In this document: positions 8,421-16,015 of the stretch, in pieces
How positions within the stretch are numbered: the first letter of the stretch is position 1
How the letters are laid out: the number at the start of each line of letters is the position of its first letter
Position numbers and translations under genes: made by a program
Origin: Fimousia sp045616445
GTDB lineage: Bacteria > Bacillota > Clostridia > Lachnospirales > Lachnospiraceae
DNA length: 64,000 bases
Direction: 5' to 3'
Assembly: GCA_045616445.1 (NCBI GenBank)
Contig: JAZLGR010000004.1
Location: 1 to 64,000, forward strand
The notes under the pieces: generated by a model
The model's input: only the letters and a program-made list of their open reading frames with translations
What the model was told of the DNA's origin: nothing
Databases searched by the model: none

Positions 8421-9839
8421 ATGGCTTTTCCTTATAAAAAGATGACACAGGAAGATTGTGAATATATTAAATCCGTAACAGCCCCAGATCGTGTCTGGGT
8501 TGGTGAAGAGATTGCAAATGAATATTTTAAAGATGAGATGCCGGAATATGGTATCTATGAACCAGAGCTCTATGTAGAAGTTGAAAATAAAGAAGAGATT
8601 TCTGCCATCATGAAGTACGCATGTCAGGAAAATATACCTGTAGTGTGCCGCGGTGCTGGAACAGGTCTTGCCGGTGGTGCTACCTGTAAATATGGTGGGA
8701 TTATGCTCTCTATCATGAGAATGAACAAAATATTCCCAATTGATCATAAAAATCAGACGATTACCGTTGAACCAGGTGCACTGCTGATCGATGTACAGGC
8801 AGCAGCAACCGCAGAAGGCATGTTTTATCCACCAGATCCAGGCGAAAAGACAGCATCCATCGGTGGAAATATTATCACAAACGCAGGTGGAATGAAGGCT
8901 GTACGATATGGATTAACCCGTGATTTTGTTCGCTGTATTGAAGCGGTTATGCCTGACGGTTCTATTATGAATTTTTCTTCAAATGTTGTAAAGAACACCA
9001 CAGGTTATGATATCAAAGACCTTGTAATTGGTTCTGAAGGGACTCTTTGTATTCTGACACAGGCAACCTTAAAGCTTCTTCCGGCACCTACCTGTACTTG
9101 TACACTGGTAATGCCATTTGGAAGCTTGGAGGAATGTGCAGATATGGTACCAAAAGTACTGGAGCTTCCATTCGTACCAACCGCAATTGAGTTCCTGGAA
9201 AGAGAGCTCATTGACATTGTAGAGAAAAATCTGAAGAAGATGCTCCCTGTTAAGCAGGGTGAGGCAGTCCTTATTGTTATGTATGATGCATCTAGCCAGG
9301 CTGAACTTGACAGTGCTGTAGAAGCTGCAGCAGAAGCAGCTCTTGCCAATGGAGCATTTGACTGTTGTATTGCAGATACACCAGAACGTGCTGCATCTGT
9401 ATGGGCAGTACGTGGAGGTATCCTTGAAGGAATGAAAGCAGATTCTGTATCACAGGAAGAATGTGACGTAGTCGTTCCAAGAGCAAGAATTGCTGAGTAT
9501 GTTAAGGCAGCGAAGAAGATTGCCCTTTCCCATGGAATTCGTGTTGAGCCTTGTGGACACTGTGGCGATGGTAACATTCATACCGAGATGCTCCGTGGTG
9601 CTGATATGAGCGATGAAGAATGGAAGAGTGCAACCCATGCCAGCTTAAAAGAACTTTATGCACTTTCCAAAGAATTAGGTGGACAGCTCTCAGGAGAACA
9701 TGGAATCGGAAATGGACGTATCGAATTTTTAGAAGAATTTGTTGGTCCAAGAATGATTCAGCTTTATAAAGCAATCAAGCTTGCCTTTGATGATAAACTG
9801 ATTCTGAATCCAGGCAAAATGATTGAATTTAACAAATAA
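8421..9839 (+). CDS. FAD-dependent 2-hydroxyacid dehydrogenase (GlcD/Ldh type) of an Etf complex
   Basis: A 472-residue protein of the usual length for the family. The N-terminal FAD_binding_4 domain shows CRGAGTGLAGGATC and PPDPGEKTASIGGN. The C-terminal FAD-oxidase_C domain carries GHCGDGNIHTEML, with the metal or substrate histidines, and GEHGIGNGRIEFLE. It oxidises a 2-hydroxyacid, typically D-lactate or glycolate, to the 2-oxoacid and passes electrons to the Etf. Tight coupling to etfBA argues for an electron-confurcating lactate-dehydrogenase-like complex. The neighbouring transporter is not a lactate permease, so another 2-hydroxyacid is possible. Confidence 0.88.
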   Translation: MAFPYKKMTQEDCEYIKSVTAPDRVWVGEEIANEYFKDEMPEYGIYEPELYVEVENKEEISAIMKYACQENIPVVCRGAGTGLAGGATCKYGGIMLSIMRMNKIFPIDHKNQTITVEPGALLIDVQAAATAEGMFYPPDPGEKTASIGGNIITNAGGMKAVRYGLTRDFVRCIEAVMPDGSIMNFSSNVVKNTTGYDIKDLVIGSEGTLCILTQATLKLLPAPTCTCTLVMPFGSLEECADMVPKVLELPFVPTAIEFLERELIDIVEKNLKKMLPVKQGEAVLIVMYDASSQAELDSAVEAAAEAALANGAFDCCIADTPERAASVWAVRGGILEGMKADSVSQEECDVVVPRARIAEYVKAAKKIALSHGIRVEPCGHCGDGNIHTEMLRGADMSDEEWKSATHASLKELYALSKELGGQLSGEHGIGNGRIEFLEEFVGPRMIQLYKAIKLAFDDKLILNPGKMIEFNK

Positions 9840-9862
9840 TAATATAAAGGGGATAAAAAATT

Positions 9863-11041
9863 ATGAATAATAAGAAATCACTGCTTGTGGATAAGAATAA
9901 GATGCCACTGGCCATGGGAATTGCATTTGTTGCATTTACCACACAGTTCGGTGGTGGATTCGCTTCCGGCGCACAGATTAAACAGTATTTTATTAACTTT
10001 GGTATTTGGTGTTTATTTCTTCCAGTATTAAGCCAGGGACTTTATTCTATCTTTTTCTGGTATGGAATGCGCTATGCATACAAGCATCAGACCTATGATT
10101 ATCGTTCTTTTTCCGATAGTCTTTACGGCCCAACCCGCGTAGTTATGTCCAATGCCTTTGAAATCTGCTATCTAATCATGATTGGTACAGCAGCTGCAGC
10201 AGCATTTGCAACGGGTGGATCCACCTTAAATACATTGACAAGCATTCCTTACTGGCTCTGTACGTTGATCATCGCCGTATTCATTTTTTTGATTGCAATG
10301 TATGGAACCAATGTGGTTCGTAAGGCGGCAGCTACTTTGTCCGTATTAATCATCGTTGGCCTTCTGGTCGTATTGATTCCAAATCTGATTGCTCAGGCAC
10401 CTGCGATTACTGCAGCAATCAGTAACATGAAGGCAGGACAGATGGTAGCCGGTTCCATGGAAACGGGAGCATTTGGTCCGGCACTCTGGAGTGCATTCCT
10501 ATATTTTCTGTTCCAGTTATCTTCTGTATCTGTTATGTATCAGCATATGGAACCTGTTACAGATGTAAAGCAGATCAACAGAGCTGCAATAGGAATGTTT
10601 GTAGTAAACTTTGTCTCCATGGAACTTGCAATTGTTGGTATGCTGGCAGTTATGTTCGTTCCTACCATGGCAGAAGCAACTGTTCCAATGCTTGTACTTG
10701 TTCAGAACGGAGTTGGCTCTATGGCACTTACACCAATCATTTCCGCATTGATTATTCTTGGAGCAATCTCTACAGGCGTTAACATGATCGCTGGTATCGT
10801 AGCACGTTGTGTAAATGCGATGGAACGTCGAATAGCGACAGAAGAAGCAAAAGCAAATGGTCATATGATGAGAATGGCAGTTGTAACTATTATCTTTGTA
10901 GCAATCGCATGGGGTATTGCACAGTTTGGTCTTATGGCAGTAGTTAAGAAGGGCTATGCATACCTTGGCTATGCATCTTTGATCACAGTATTTATTCCAT
11001 TTGTGATTCATGCAATGATCACAAAGATGAAAGAAGTATAA
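9863..11041 (+). CDS. YkvI-like membrane transporter
   Basis: A 392-residue polytopic protein with about ten hydrophobic segments, preceded by AAAGGGG. The start (MPLAMGIAFVAFTTQFGGGF) with its Gly-rich unwound-helix motif and overall layout match YkvI-type putative permeases related to the Na+-coupled amino-acid transporters. It follows the dehydrogenase by 23 bases and precedes a strong terminator, so it is the last gene of the operon. It probably imports the hydroxyacid substrate or exports the product. The substrate is inferred from context only. Confidence 0.7.
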   Translation: MNNKKSLLVDKNKMPLAMGIAFVAFTTQFGGGFASGAQIKQYFINFGIWCLFLPVLSQGLYSIFFWYGMRYAYKHQTYDYRSFSDSLYGPTRVVMSNAFEICYLIMIGTAAAAAFATGGSTLNTLTSIPYWLCTLIIAVFIFLIAMYGTNVVRKAAATLSVLIIVGLLVVLIPNLIAQAPAITAAISNMKAGQMVAGSMETGAFGPALWSAFLYFLFQLSSVSVMYQHMEPVTDVKQINRAAIGMFVVNFVSMELAIVGMLAVMFVPTMAEATVPMLVLVQNGVGSMALTPIISALIILGAISTGVNMIAGIVARCVNAMERRIATEEAKANGHMMRMAVVTIIFVAIAWGIAQFGLMAVVKKGYAYLGYASLITVFIPFVIHAMITKMKEV

Positions 11042-11051
11042 AAACAGAAGT

Positions 11052-11078
11052 GGGAATGAGAAATCATTCCCCTTTTTT
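11052..11078 (+). terminator. Intrinsic terminator of the etf operon
   Basis: GGGAATGA (11052-11059), a GAAA tetraloop, TCATTCCC (11064-11071), then TTTTTT (11073-11078). Confidence 0.9.
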
Positions 11079-11114
11079 GGGCAAAAATCCAGGGTATCTT
11101 GATTATTTTAATGC

Positions 11115-11143
11115 TTGCGATAATTAGTTTTCTTTAGTATAAT
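11115..11143 (+). promoter_or_regulatory. Promoter driving the riboswitch leader
   Basis: TTGCGA (11115-11120), exactly 17 bp, then consensus TATAAT (11138-11143). Transcription would begin near 11150, at the 5' edge of the aptamer. Confidence 0.75.
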
Positions 11144-11146
11144 TAT

Positions 11147-11212
11147 CTTTGGTATAAGCTTGCGATATGGGCAGGCGTTTCTACCAACCACCAATAGGGT
11201 TGACTACCAGTA
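11147..11212 (+). ncRNA. Purine-type riboswitch aptamer (guanine-type by the C74 position)
   Basis: All core elements of the purine aptamer can be read. P1 is UUUGG/CCAG(U)A. J1/2 is UAUAA. P2 is GCUUGC/GCAGGC, closed by the loop GAUAUGG. J2/3 is GUUUCUACC. P3 is CAACC/GGUUG, with two loop cytosines available for the loop-loop contact. J3/1 is ACUA. The specificity base that follows the A of J3/1 is C, which in known members means guanine or hypoxanthine rather than adenine. The 3' strands of P3 and P1 are re-used in the terminator at 11200-11234. Confidence 0.85.
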
Positions 11213-11234
11213 AGACGGTAGTCAATTTTTTTTT
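11200..11234 (+). terminator. Riboswitch expression-platform terminator
   Basis: TTGACTACC (11200-11208) pairs with GGTAGTCAA (11217-11225), followed by nine T residues. The 5' arm is built from P3, J3/1 and P1 of the aptamer, so aptamer and terminator exclude each other. Confidence 0.85.
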
Positions 11235-11261
11235 GGAAAAAATTATTGGAGGAAAACGAAT

Positions 11262-12629
11262 ATGTATGATGTATTAATTATTGGAGCCGGCCCTGGAGGA
11301 ATCTTCAGTGCCTATGAATTAACAGAAAGAAATCCTGAATTAAAGGTTGTAGTGATTGAAGCAGGTCATGAGCTTCATCGACGTAAATGTCCAATCGATG
11401 GTAATAAAATCAAGTCCTGTATCCACTGCAAATCCTGCTCTATTATGAGTGGTTTTGGTGGCGCGGGTGCATTCTCTGACGGCAAATACAACATTACCAA
11501 TGATTTTGGTGGAACGCTCTATGAGTATATTGGTAAGAAAACAGCGACAGAATTGATGGAATATGTGGATGAGATCAATCTTCGCTATGGTGGGGAAGGA
11601 ACCAAGCTTTATTCAACTGCTGGTACAAGCATTCGAAAAACATGTATGCAGAATGGGTTACATTTGCTGGATGCGTCTGTGCGACATTTGGGTACGGATA
11701 TTAACTATATCGTACTTGAAAATCTTTACAATCATTTAAAGAATAAAGTTGAGTTTTATTTTGACTGTCCGATCGAGACGGTTGAAAAAATCGAAAAGGG
11801 ATATCGAGTATCTAATGCTGACAAGTCCTTTGAGGGCCGCAAATGTATCATTTCCGCGGGCAGAAGTGGCAGCAAATGGATGGAACAGGTATGTGAAGAG
11901 CTTCACATCAATACAAAATCAAACCGTGTGGATATCGGTGTACGAGTAGAATTGCCAGCAGAAGTATTTTCTCACCTGACAGATGAGCTCTATGAAAGCA
12001 AGATTGTATATCGAACAGAAAAATACGAAGATAAAGTGCGTACCTTCTGTATGAATCCAAAGGGTGCTGTGGTAAATGAGAATACCAATGGCATCGTGAC
12101 GGTAAATGGACACAGCTATGAAGATCCGGCAAAGCAGACAAAGAATACCAACTTTGCTCTTTTGGTAGCAAAACATTTTTCAGAGCCATTTAAGGATTCC
12201 AACGGATATGGTGAAAGTATCGCTCGTCTTAGCAACATGCTTGGTGGAGGCGTCATCGTGCAGCGTTTTGGTGATCTGATTCGTGGCAAGCGAAGCACAG
12301 AAAAGAGAATCCAGGAATCCTTCACCGTGCCTACCTTGAATGCAGCAGCAGGTGACTTAAGTCTTGTGCTTCCAAAACGAATTTTAGATGGCATCATCGA
12401 AATGATTTACGCCCTTGATAAGGTTGCACCGGGAACTGCCAATGATGATACTCTTCTCTATGGTGTGGAAGTAAAATTCTATAACATGGAAGTAGAAGTA
12501 GATGAGAATCTGATGACCTGTCATAAAGATCTCTATATTATTGGAGATGGAAGTGGAATTACCCATTCTCTTTCCCATGCATCTGCCAGTGGTGTGCATG
12601 TAGCAAGACAGATTTGCAGAGGAGAGTAA
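11262..12629 (+). CDS. FAD-dependent dehydrogenase (COG2509-type NAD(P)/FAD oxidoreductase)
   Basis: A 455-residue protein after GGAGGAAAA. The N-terminal dinucleotide fold is IIGAGPGGIFSAYEL. A Cys cluster (Cys43, 53, 56, 59) follows, then the MSGFGGAGAFSDGK flavin-contact block. The C-terminal segment LYIIGDGSGITHSLSHASAS closes the FAD site. The family is widespread in anaerobes and its reaction is unproven. The Cys set could bind Fe-S or act as a redox disulfide. It is the only gene controlled by the upstream purine riboswitch, which ties it to purine state, perhaps to purine or flavin turnover. That link is an inference from position. Confidence 0.8.
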   Translation: MYDVLIIGAGPGGIFSAYELTERNPELKVVVIEAGHELHRRKCPIDGNKIKSCIHCKSCSIMSGFGGAGAFSDGKYNITNDFGGTLYEYIGKKTATELMEYVDEINLRYGGEGTKLYSTAGTSIRKTCMQNGLHLLDASVRHLGTDINYIVLENLYNHLKNKVEFYFDCPIETVEKIEKGYRVSNADKSFEGRKCIISAGRSGSKWMEQVCEELHINTKSNRVDIGVRVELPAEVFSHLTDELYESKIVYRTEKYEDKVRTFCMNPKGAVVNENTNGIVTVNGHSYEDPAKQTKNTNFALLVAKHFSEPFKDSNGYGESIARLSNMLGGGVIVQRFGDLIRGKRSTEKRIQESFTVPTLNAAAGDLSLVLPKRILDGIIEMIYALDKVAPGTANDDTLLYGVEVKFYNMEVEVDENLMTCHKDLYIIGDGSGITHSLSHASASGVHVARQICRGE

Positions 12630-12758
12630 GAAACCAGATGATTCCATTGATCATGATGTGAAATAGAGAAGATGTAGTAAGACAAGAAAAAAGCAAGATT
12701 TGTGATTCCTTATATGTAGTATAATTAAAAGAAAACCTTTAAAGGGGGCATCATTAGC

Positions 12759-15404
12759 ATGAGTCAGAATGAGTTCGCCAATCAGACGATTGAACGATAT
12801 TCTCATCTTTCCATTGGTGAAATTGTTGAAGAATTACATATAAATTTAGATGGTTATGAAAGTGAAGAAGTCATCAAACAGCGCAAGCGTTATGGGGACA
12901 ATGCCCATCTGTTTCAGCGCCAGGACACAATTTTATACTGTATACAAAGAGCATTTGTAAATCCTTTTTCTACGATCCTCTTTATTCTTGGCATTATTTC
13001 ATTTGTGACAGATGTGCTGTTGCCAAATGCCTACCACAAAAGTCTGACCACTGTTGTGATTATTTTTTCCATGCTGATCTTAAGTGGTGTCGTGAGATTT
13101 ATTCAGGAAATTCGCTCCAGAAAGGTTGTCCATGAGCTTACCAAGATGGTGCATACGACCGTTCGTGTTCTTAGAAAAGGCATCTGGCAGGAACTTCCTT
13201 CCTCTGAACTGGTTGTGGGGGATGAAGTTTCTTTAGAAGCTGGAGATCGTGTGCCGGCAGATCTTCGTATTACGTCTGCCATGGAGCTTTTTGTATCCCA
13301 GTCCATTATCACAGGGGAAAGTGGTGTCTGTGAAAAGACAGAGGACACTTTGGTTGAATCCGCCGGTACATTGACCGATTATTCCAACATTCTATTCTGT
13401 GGATCTACTTTGACCGGTGGAACAGCAGAAGGGATAGTCATTGCAGTCGGTTCGGAAACCATTTACGGTGGATTTAATATCAGAGAATCCGACCGTAAGC
13501 ACGGCTTTGACCATGGGGCAAATGAAATTGCGCGGGTTCTTATTCGTTTTATGATGATTCTTGTACCGATTGTTTTTATTACCAGTGGTCTTACAAAAGG
13601 AGACTGGCTGGAAGCCTTTTTATTTGCCCTTTCCGTTGCTGTTGGGCTGACTCCAGAGCTGCTTCCGATGGTAGTTTCTGCCTGCCTTGCCAAGGGCAGT
13701 CATTCCATGGGTAAAAAGCAGACCATTGTAAAGAATATCAATGCCATGCAGGGATTTGGCAGCATGGACATTCTATGTGTGGACAAAACTGGAACCTTAA
13801 CTGGCGATCAGGTCATTCTGGAATATTATATGAACATTCTGGGAAGAGAATGTCAGAAAACATTGGATTATGGCTATCTGGCAAGCATTTATCATACCGG
13901 TGTCAGCAATCATCTGGATGAAGCCATTCGCAAAGTCCAGTATATGCCTGGCCGGGAAGACTATTACCAAAACCTTGTGGAAAGCCATCCGAAGATGGAT
14001 GAGCATCCATTTGACTATACAAGAAGATATGCCAGCGTGCTGGTGGAACATGCAGATGAGAATCTGATGATCATCAAGGGAAGCATCGATGAAGTTGCGG
14101 GTCGATGTGGTTATGTGGAATACGACGGCGAGACATTTGCAATCGAAGAAGATCCATCCACCCAGGTCCATGCCGTTGTGGATGAGATGCTCGAAGAAGG
14201 CATGAAAGTCATTGCAGTCGCCTACAAGAAAGTTCGTCCGGATCTTGTATATAAAGAAGAAAATGACTACATCCTCCTTGGATTCCTGGCATTTTTTGAT
14301 GCACCAAAACAGAGTGCAGCAGGCATTGTGGAAGCGCTCCATGAGATGAATCTGGAAGTTAAGGTGGCAACCGGCGATCATCTCCTGGTGACACAGTCGG
14401 TTTGCAGAAGATTAGGGATTCCGACCGAGCGGTGCATTACAGGAAAAGAATTAGAGCGGGTACCGGAGAATGATCTGCCAGTCATCATAGAGAAGAGCAA
14501 TGTATTTGCGGAGCTTTCTCCAAAACAGAAGGCATATATTGTGGAGACACTTCAGAATAATGGCCATACCGTTGGATTCTTAGGTGACGGCATGAATGAC
14601 TTGCCGGCCGTAATGAAAGCCGATGTAGGTATCTCCGTGGAAAATGCTACCGAAGCCGTGAAGGAATGCGCAGATGTGATCTTGCTGAAAAAGGATCTGA
14701 ATGTATTACGAGAAGGTGTTTTAGAAGGACGAAAGGCTTTTGCCAATATGTCCAAATATATTAAAATCACAGCATCCTCAAACTTCGGGAATATCTGTGC
14801 CATCGTTGTGGCAAGCGTACTGCTCCCCTTCTTCCCAATGACTTCCATTCAGCTGCTGCTGTTAAATCTCTTATACGACATCCTGTGTCTGGTACTGCCA
14901 TGGGATCATGTGGATGAGGACCTGATCACGAAGCCTCTGGAATGGTCCGGAAGAAAATTGAGCGGATTTATGACATTTTTCGGGCCGATCAGTTCCATCT
15001 TCGATCTGGTCACCTTTGCCTTCCTATTTTTTGTTTTGTGTCCAAAGGTGTGTGGCGCATCCTTTGCACAGCTTGATCTGAGCAGACAGGCAGTATTTAT
15101 TGCCATCTTCCAGACAGGATGGTTCCTGGAATCCATGTGGTCACAGGTATTGATTCTGCAGCTTCTTCGAACGGAGAAAATCCCATTTGTCCAGAGCAGA
15201 CCGGGAAGAATGGTTGTTACTGTAACCATTATGGGTATCATTCTATTTACGCTGCTTCCAATGACTGGACTTGGGCAAATGTTAGGCTTATGCGGCCTGC
15301 CAGTATTCTATTACATGTTCTTGGTAAGTGTCGTTATGCTGTATCTGCTGGTGGTAACATTCGCCAAGGGATTATATGTTAAGAAAAACAACAAACTCAT
15401 CTAG
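12759..15404 (+). CDS. Magnesium-translocating P-type ATPase (MgtA-like), copy 1
   Basis: An 881-residue P-ATPase. Visible motifs are the actuator ITGES (Thr185-Ser188), the phosphorylation site DKTGTLT with Asp342, and the hinge GDGMNDLPAVMKADVGIS. The membrane motif before the catalytic loop is LTPELLPMV. The two long C-terminal membrane pairs are typical of P3B Mg2+ importers. Such pumps bring Mg2+ into the cell under Mg2+ limitation. The gene is followed 18 bases later by a winged-helix regulator and then a second, clearly related ATPase. The hinge reads NDLPAV where most P-ATPases have NDAPAL or NDAAAM; this is a mild variation. Confidence 0.88.
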   Translation: MSQNEFANQTIERYSHLSIGEIVEELHINLDGYESEEVIKQRKRYGDNAHLFQRQDTILYCIQRAFVNPFSTILFILGIISFVTDVLLPNAYHKSLTTVVIIFSMLILSGVVRFIQEIRSRKVVHELTKMVHTTVRVLRKGIWQELPSSELVVGDEVSLEAGDRVPADLRITSAMELFVSQSIITGESGVCEKTEDTLVESAGTLTDYSNILFCGSTLTGGTAEGIVIAVGSETIYGGFNIRESDRKHGFDHGANEIARVLIRFMMILVPIVFITSGLTKGDWLEAFLFALSVAVGLTPELLPMVVSACLAKGSHSMGKKQTIVKNINAMQGFGSMDILCVDKTGTLTGDQVILEYYMNILGRECQKTLDYGYLASIYHTGVSNHLDEAIRKVQYMPGREDYYQNLVESHPKMDEHPFDYTRRYASVLVEHADENLMIIKGSIDEVAGRCGYVEYDGETFAIEEDPSTQVHAVVDEMLEEGMKVIAVAYKKVRPDLVYKEENDYILLGFLAFFDAPKQSAAGIVEALHEMNLEVKVATGDHLLVTQSVCRRLGIPTERCITGKELERVPENDLPVIIEKSNVFAELSPKQKAYIVETLQNNGHTVGFLGDGMNDLPAVMKADVGISVENATEAVKECADVILLKKDLNVLREGVLEGRKAFANMSKYIKITASSNFGNICAIVVASVLLPFFPMTSIQLLLLNLLYDILCLVLPWDHVDEDLITKPLEWSGRKLSGFMTFFGPISSIFDLVTFAFLFFVLCPKVCGASFAQLDLSRQAVFIAIFQTGWFLESMWSQVLILQLLRTEKIPFVQSRPGRMVVTVTIMGIILFTLLPMTGLGQMLGLCGLPVFYYMFLVSVVMLYLLVVTFAKGLYVKKNNKLI

Positions 15405-15422
15405 GAAAGGAGGAACCAGAAT

Positions 15423-15899
15423 ATGAAAAAGAACATTGAATATATCAGTCTGGATCCCTCCATGGCAGCATGGCTGCTGAAGCATCTTCCTGGAGGAGAG
15501 TTTCGTGATGGGATAGAACACCTGCTGAATGAAGATTGTTCCACTCTGATGGTTGAATACGAACCCAAAGGACATCTCATTGATTACAGTTTTCAGATTG
15601 TATGCGGGGAACTGGTCATTGATGAGCGGGCAAGAAGGATCACACGGTCTGGGGAAGAAATTTCCTTAACTCCAAAGGAATTCGACATTCTGCTCTTCCT
15701 TGCCAAAAACCGCGGGGAGGTATTTACCAAGGAACAGATCTATCAGGCAGTCTGGAAGAATGAGTATATTATGGATGACAGCAATATCATGGCTTTTATC
15801 CGAAAAATACGAAAAAAGATCGAACCAAATCCGGATGCGCCGGTATATATCCTGACTATTTGGGGCATTGGATATAAGTTTAATGATACATTAGAATAA
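15423..15899 (+). CDS. OmpR-type winged-helix DNA-binding protein without receiver domain
   Basis: A 158-residue protein starting at ATG 15423 behind GGAGGAACC. The first 65 residues have no phosphoacceptor pattern of a receiver domain. From about residue 70, LTPKEFDILLFLAKNRGEVF through GYKF is a clear Trans_reg_C winged helix. It lies between two Mg2+-type ATPases and is followed by a terminator, so it is transcribed with the first pump. A regulator without a receiver could sense its signal through the short N-terminal part. Control of one or both pumps is a reasonable inference. Confidence 0.75.
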   Translation: MKKNIEYISLDPSMAAWLLKHLPGGEFRDGIEHLLNEDCSTLMVEYEPKGHLIDYSFQIVCGELVIDERARRITRSGEEISLTPKEFDILLFLAKNRGEVFTKEQIYQAVWKNEYIMDDSNIMAFIRKIRKKIEPNPDAPVYILTIWGIGYKFNDTLE

Positions 15900-15922
15900 T
15901 GAATTCTTGTTTCTTCGCAAGG

Positions 15923-15967
15923 AAATCGCAAGGCTTTGGCCATGGGATTGTCCTTGCGATTTTTTTA
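15923..15967 (+). terminator. Intrinsic terminator
   Basis: AAATCGCAAGG (15923-15933) pairs with CCTTGCGATTT (15952-15962), with the T-run continuing to 15967. Two further CGCAAGG/CCTTGCG copies at 15916-15922 and 15973-15980 could form alternative pairings. Confidence 0.75.
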
Positions 15968-16015
15968 TACTTACCTTGCGATGATCATCCAAGAGATAAG
16001 TATGGAGGTGAAATT

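Noticed and set aside
8040..8747. 235-codon minus-strand ORF inside etfA and the dehydrogenase gene
   Set aside because: It is an antisense shadow of two well-supported genes.
10517..11011. 164-codon minus-strand ORF rich in Cys, His and Asn
   Set aside because: Shadow of the hydrophobic permease gene; the composition is what the opposite strand of membrane helices gives.
12630..12758. Possible M-box magnesium riboswitch before the first Mg2+ ATPase
   Set aside because: The interval is about 130 bases, AT-rich and without the multi-helix layout or a terminator; only a TATAAT at 12720 is visible.
15900..16015. Possible metal-sensing leader before the second Mg2+ ATPase
   Set aside because: The hairpin is a plain terminator of the upstream regulator; extra CGCAAGG copies exist but no known riboswitch core.
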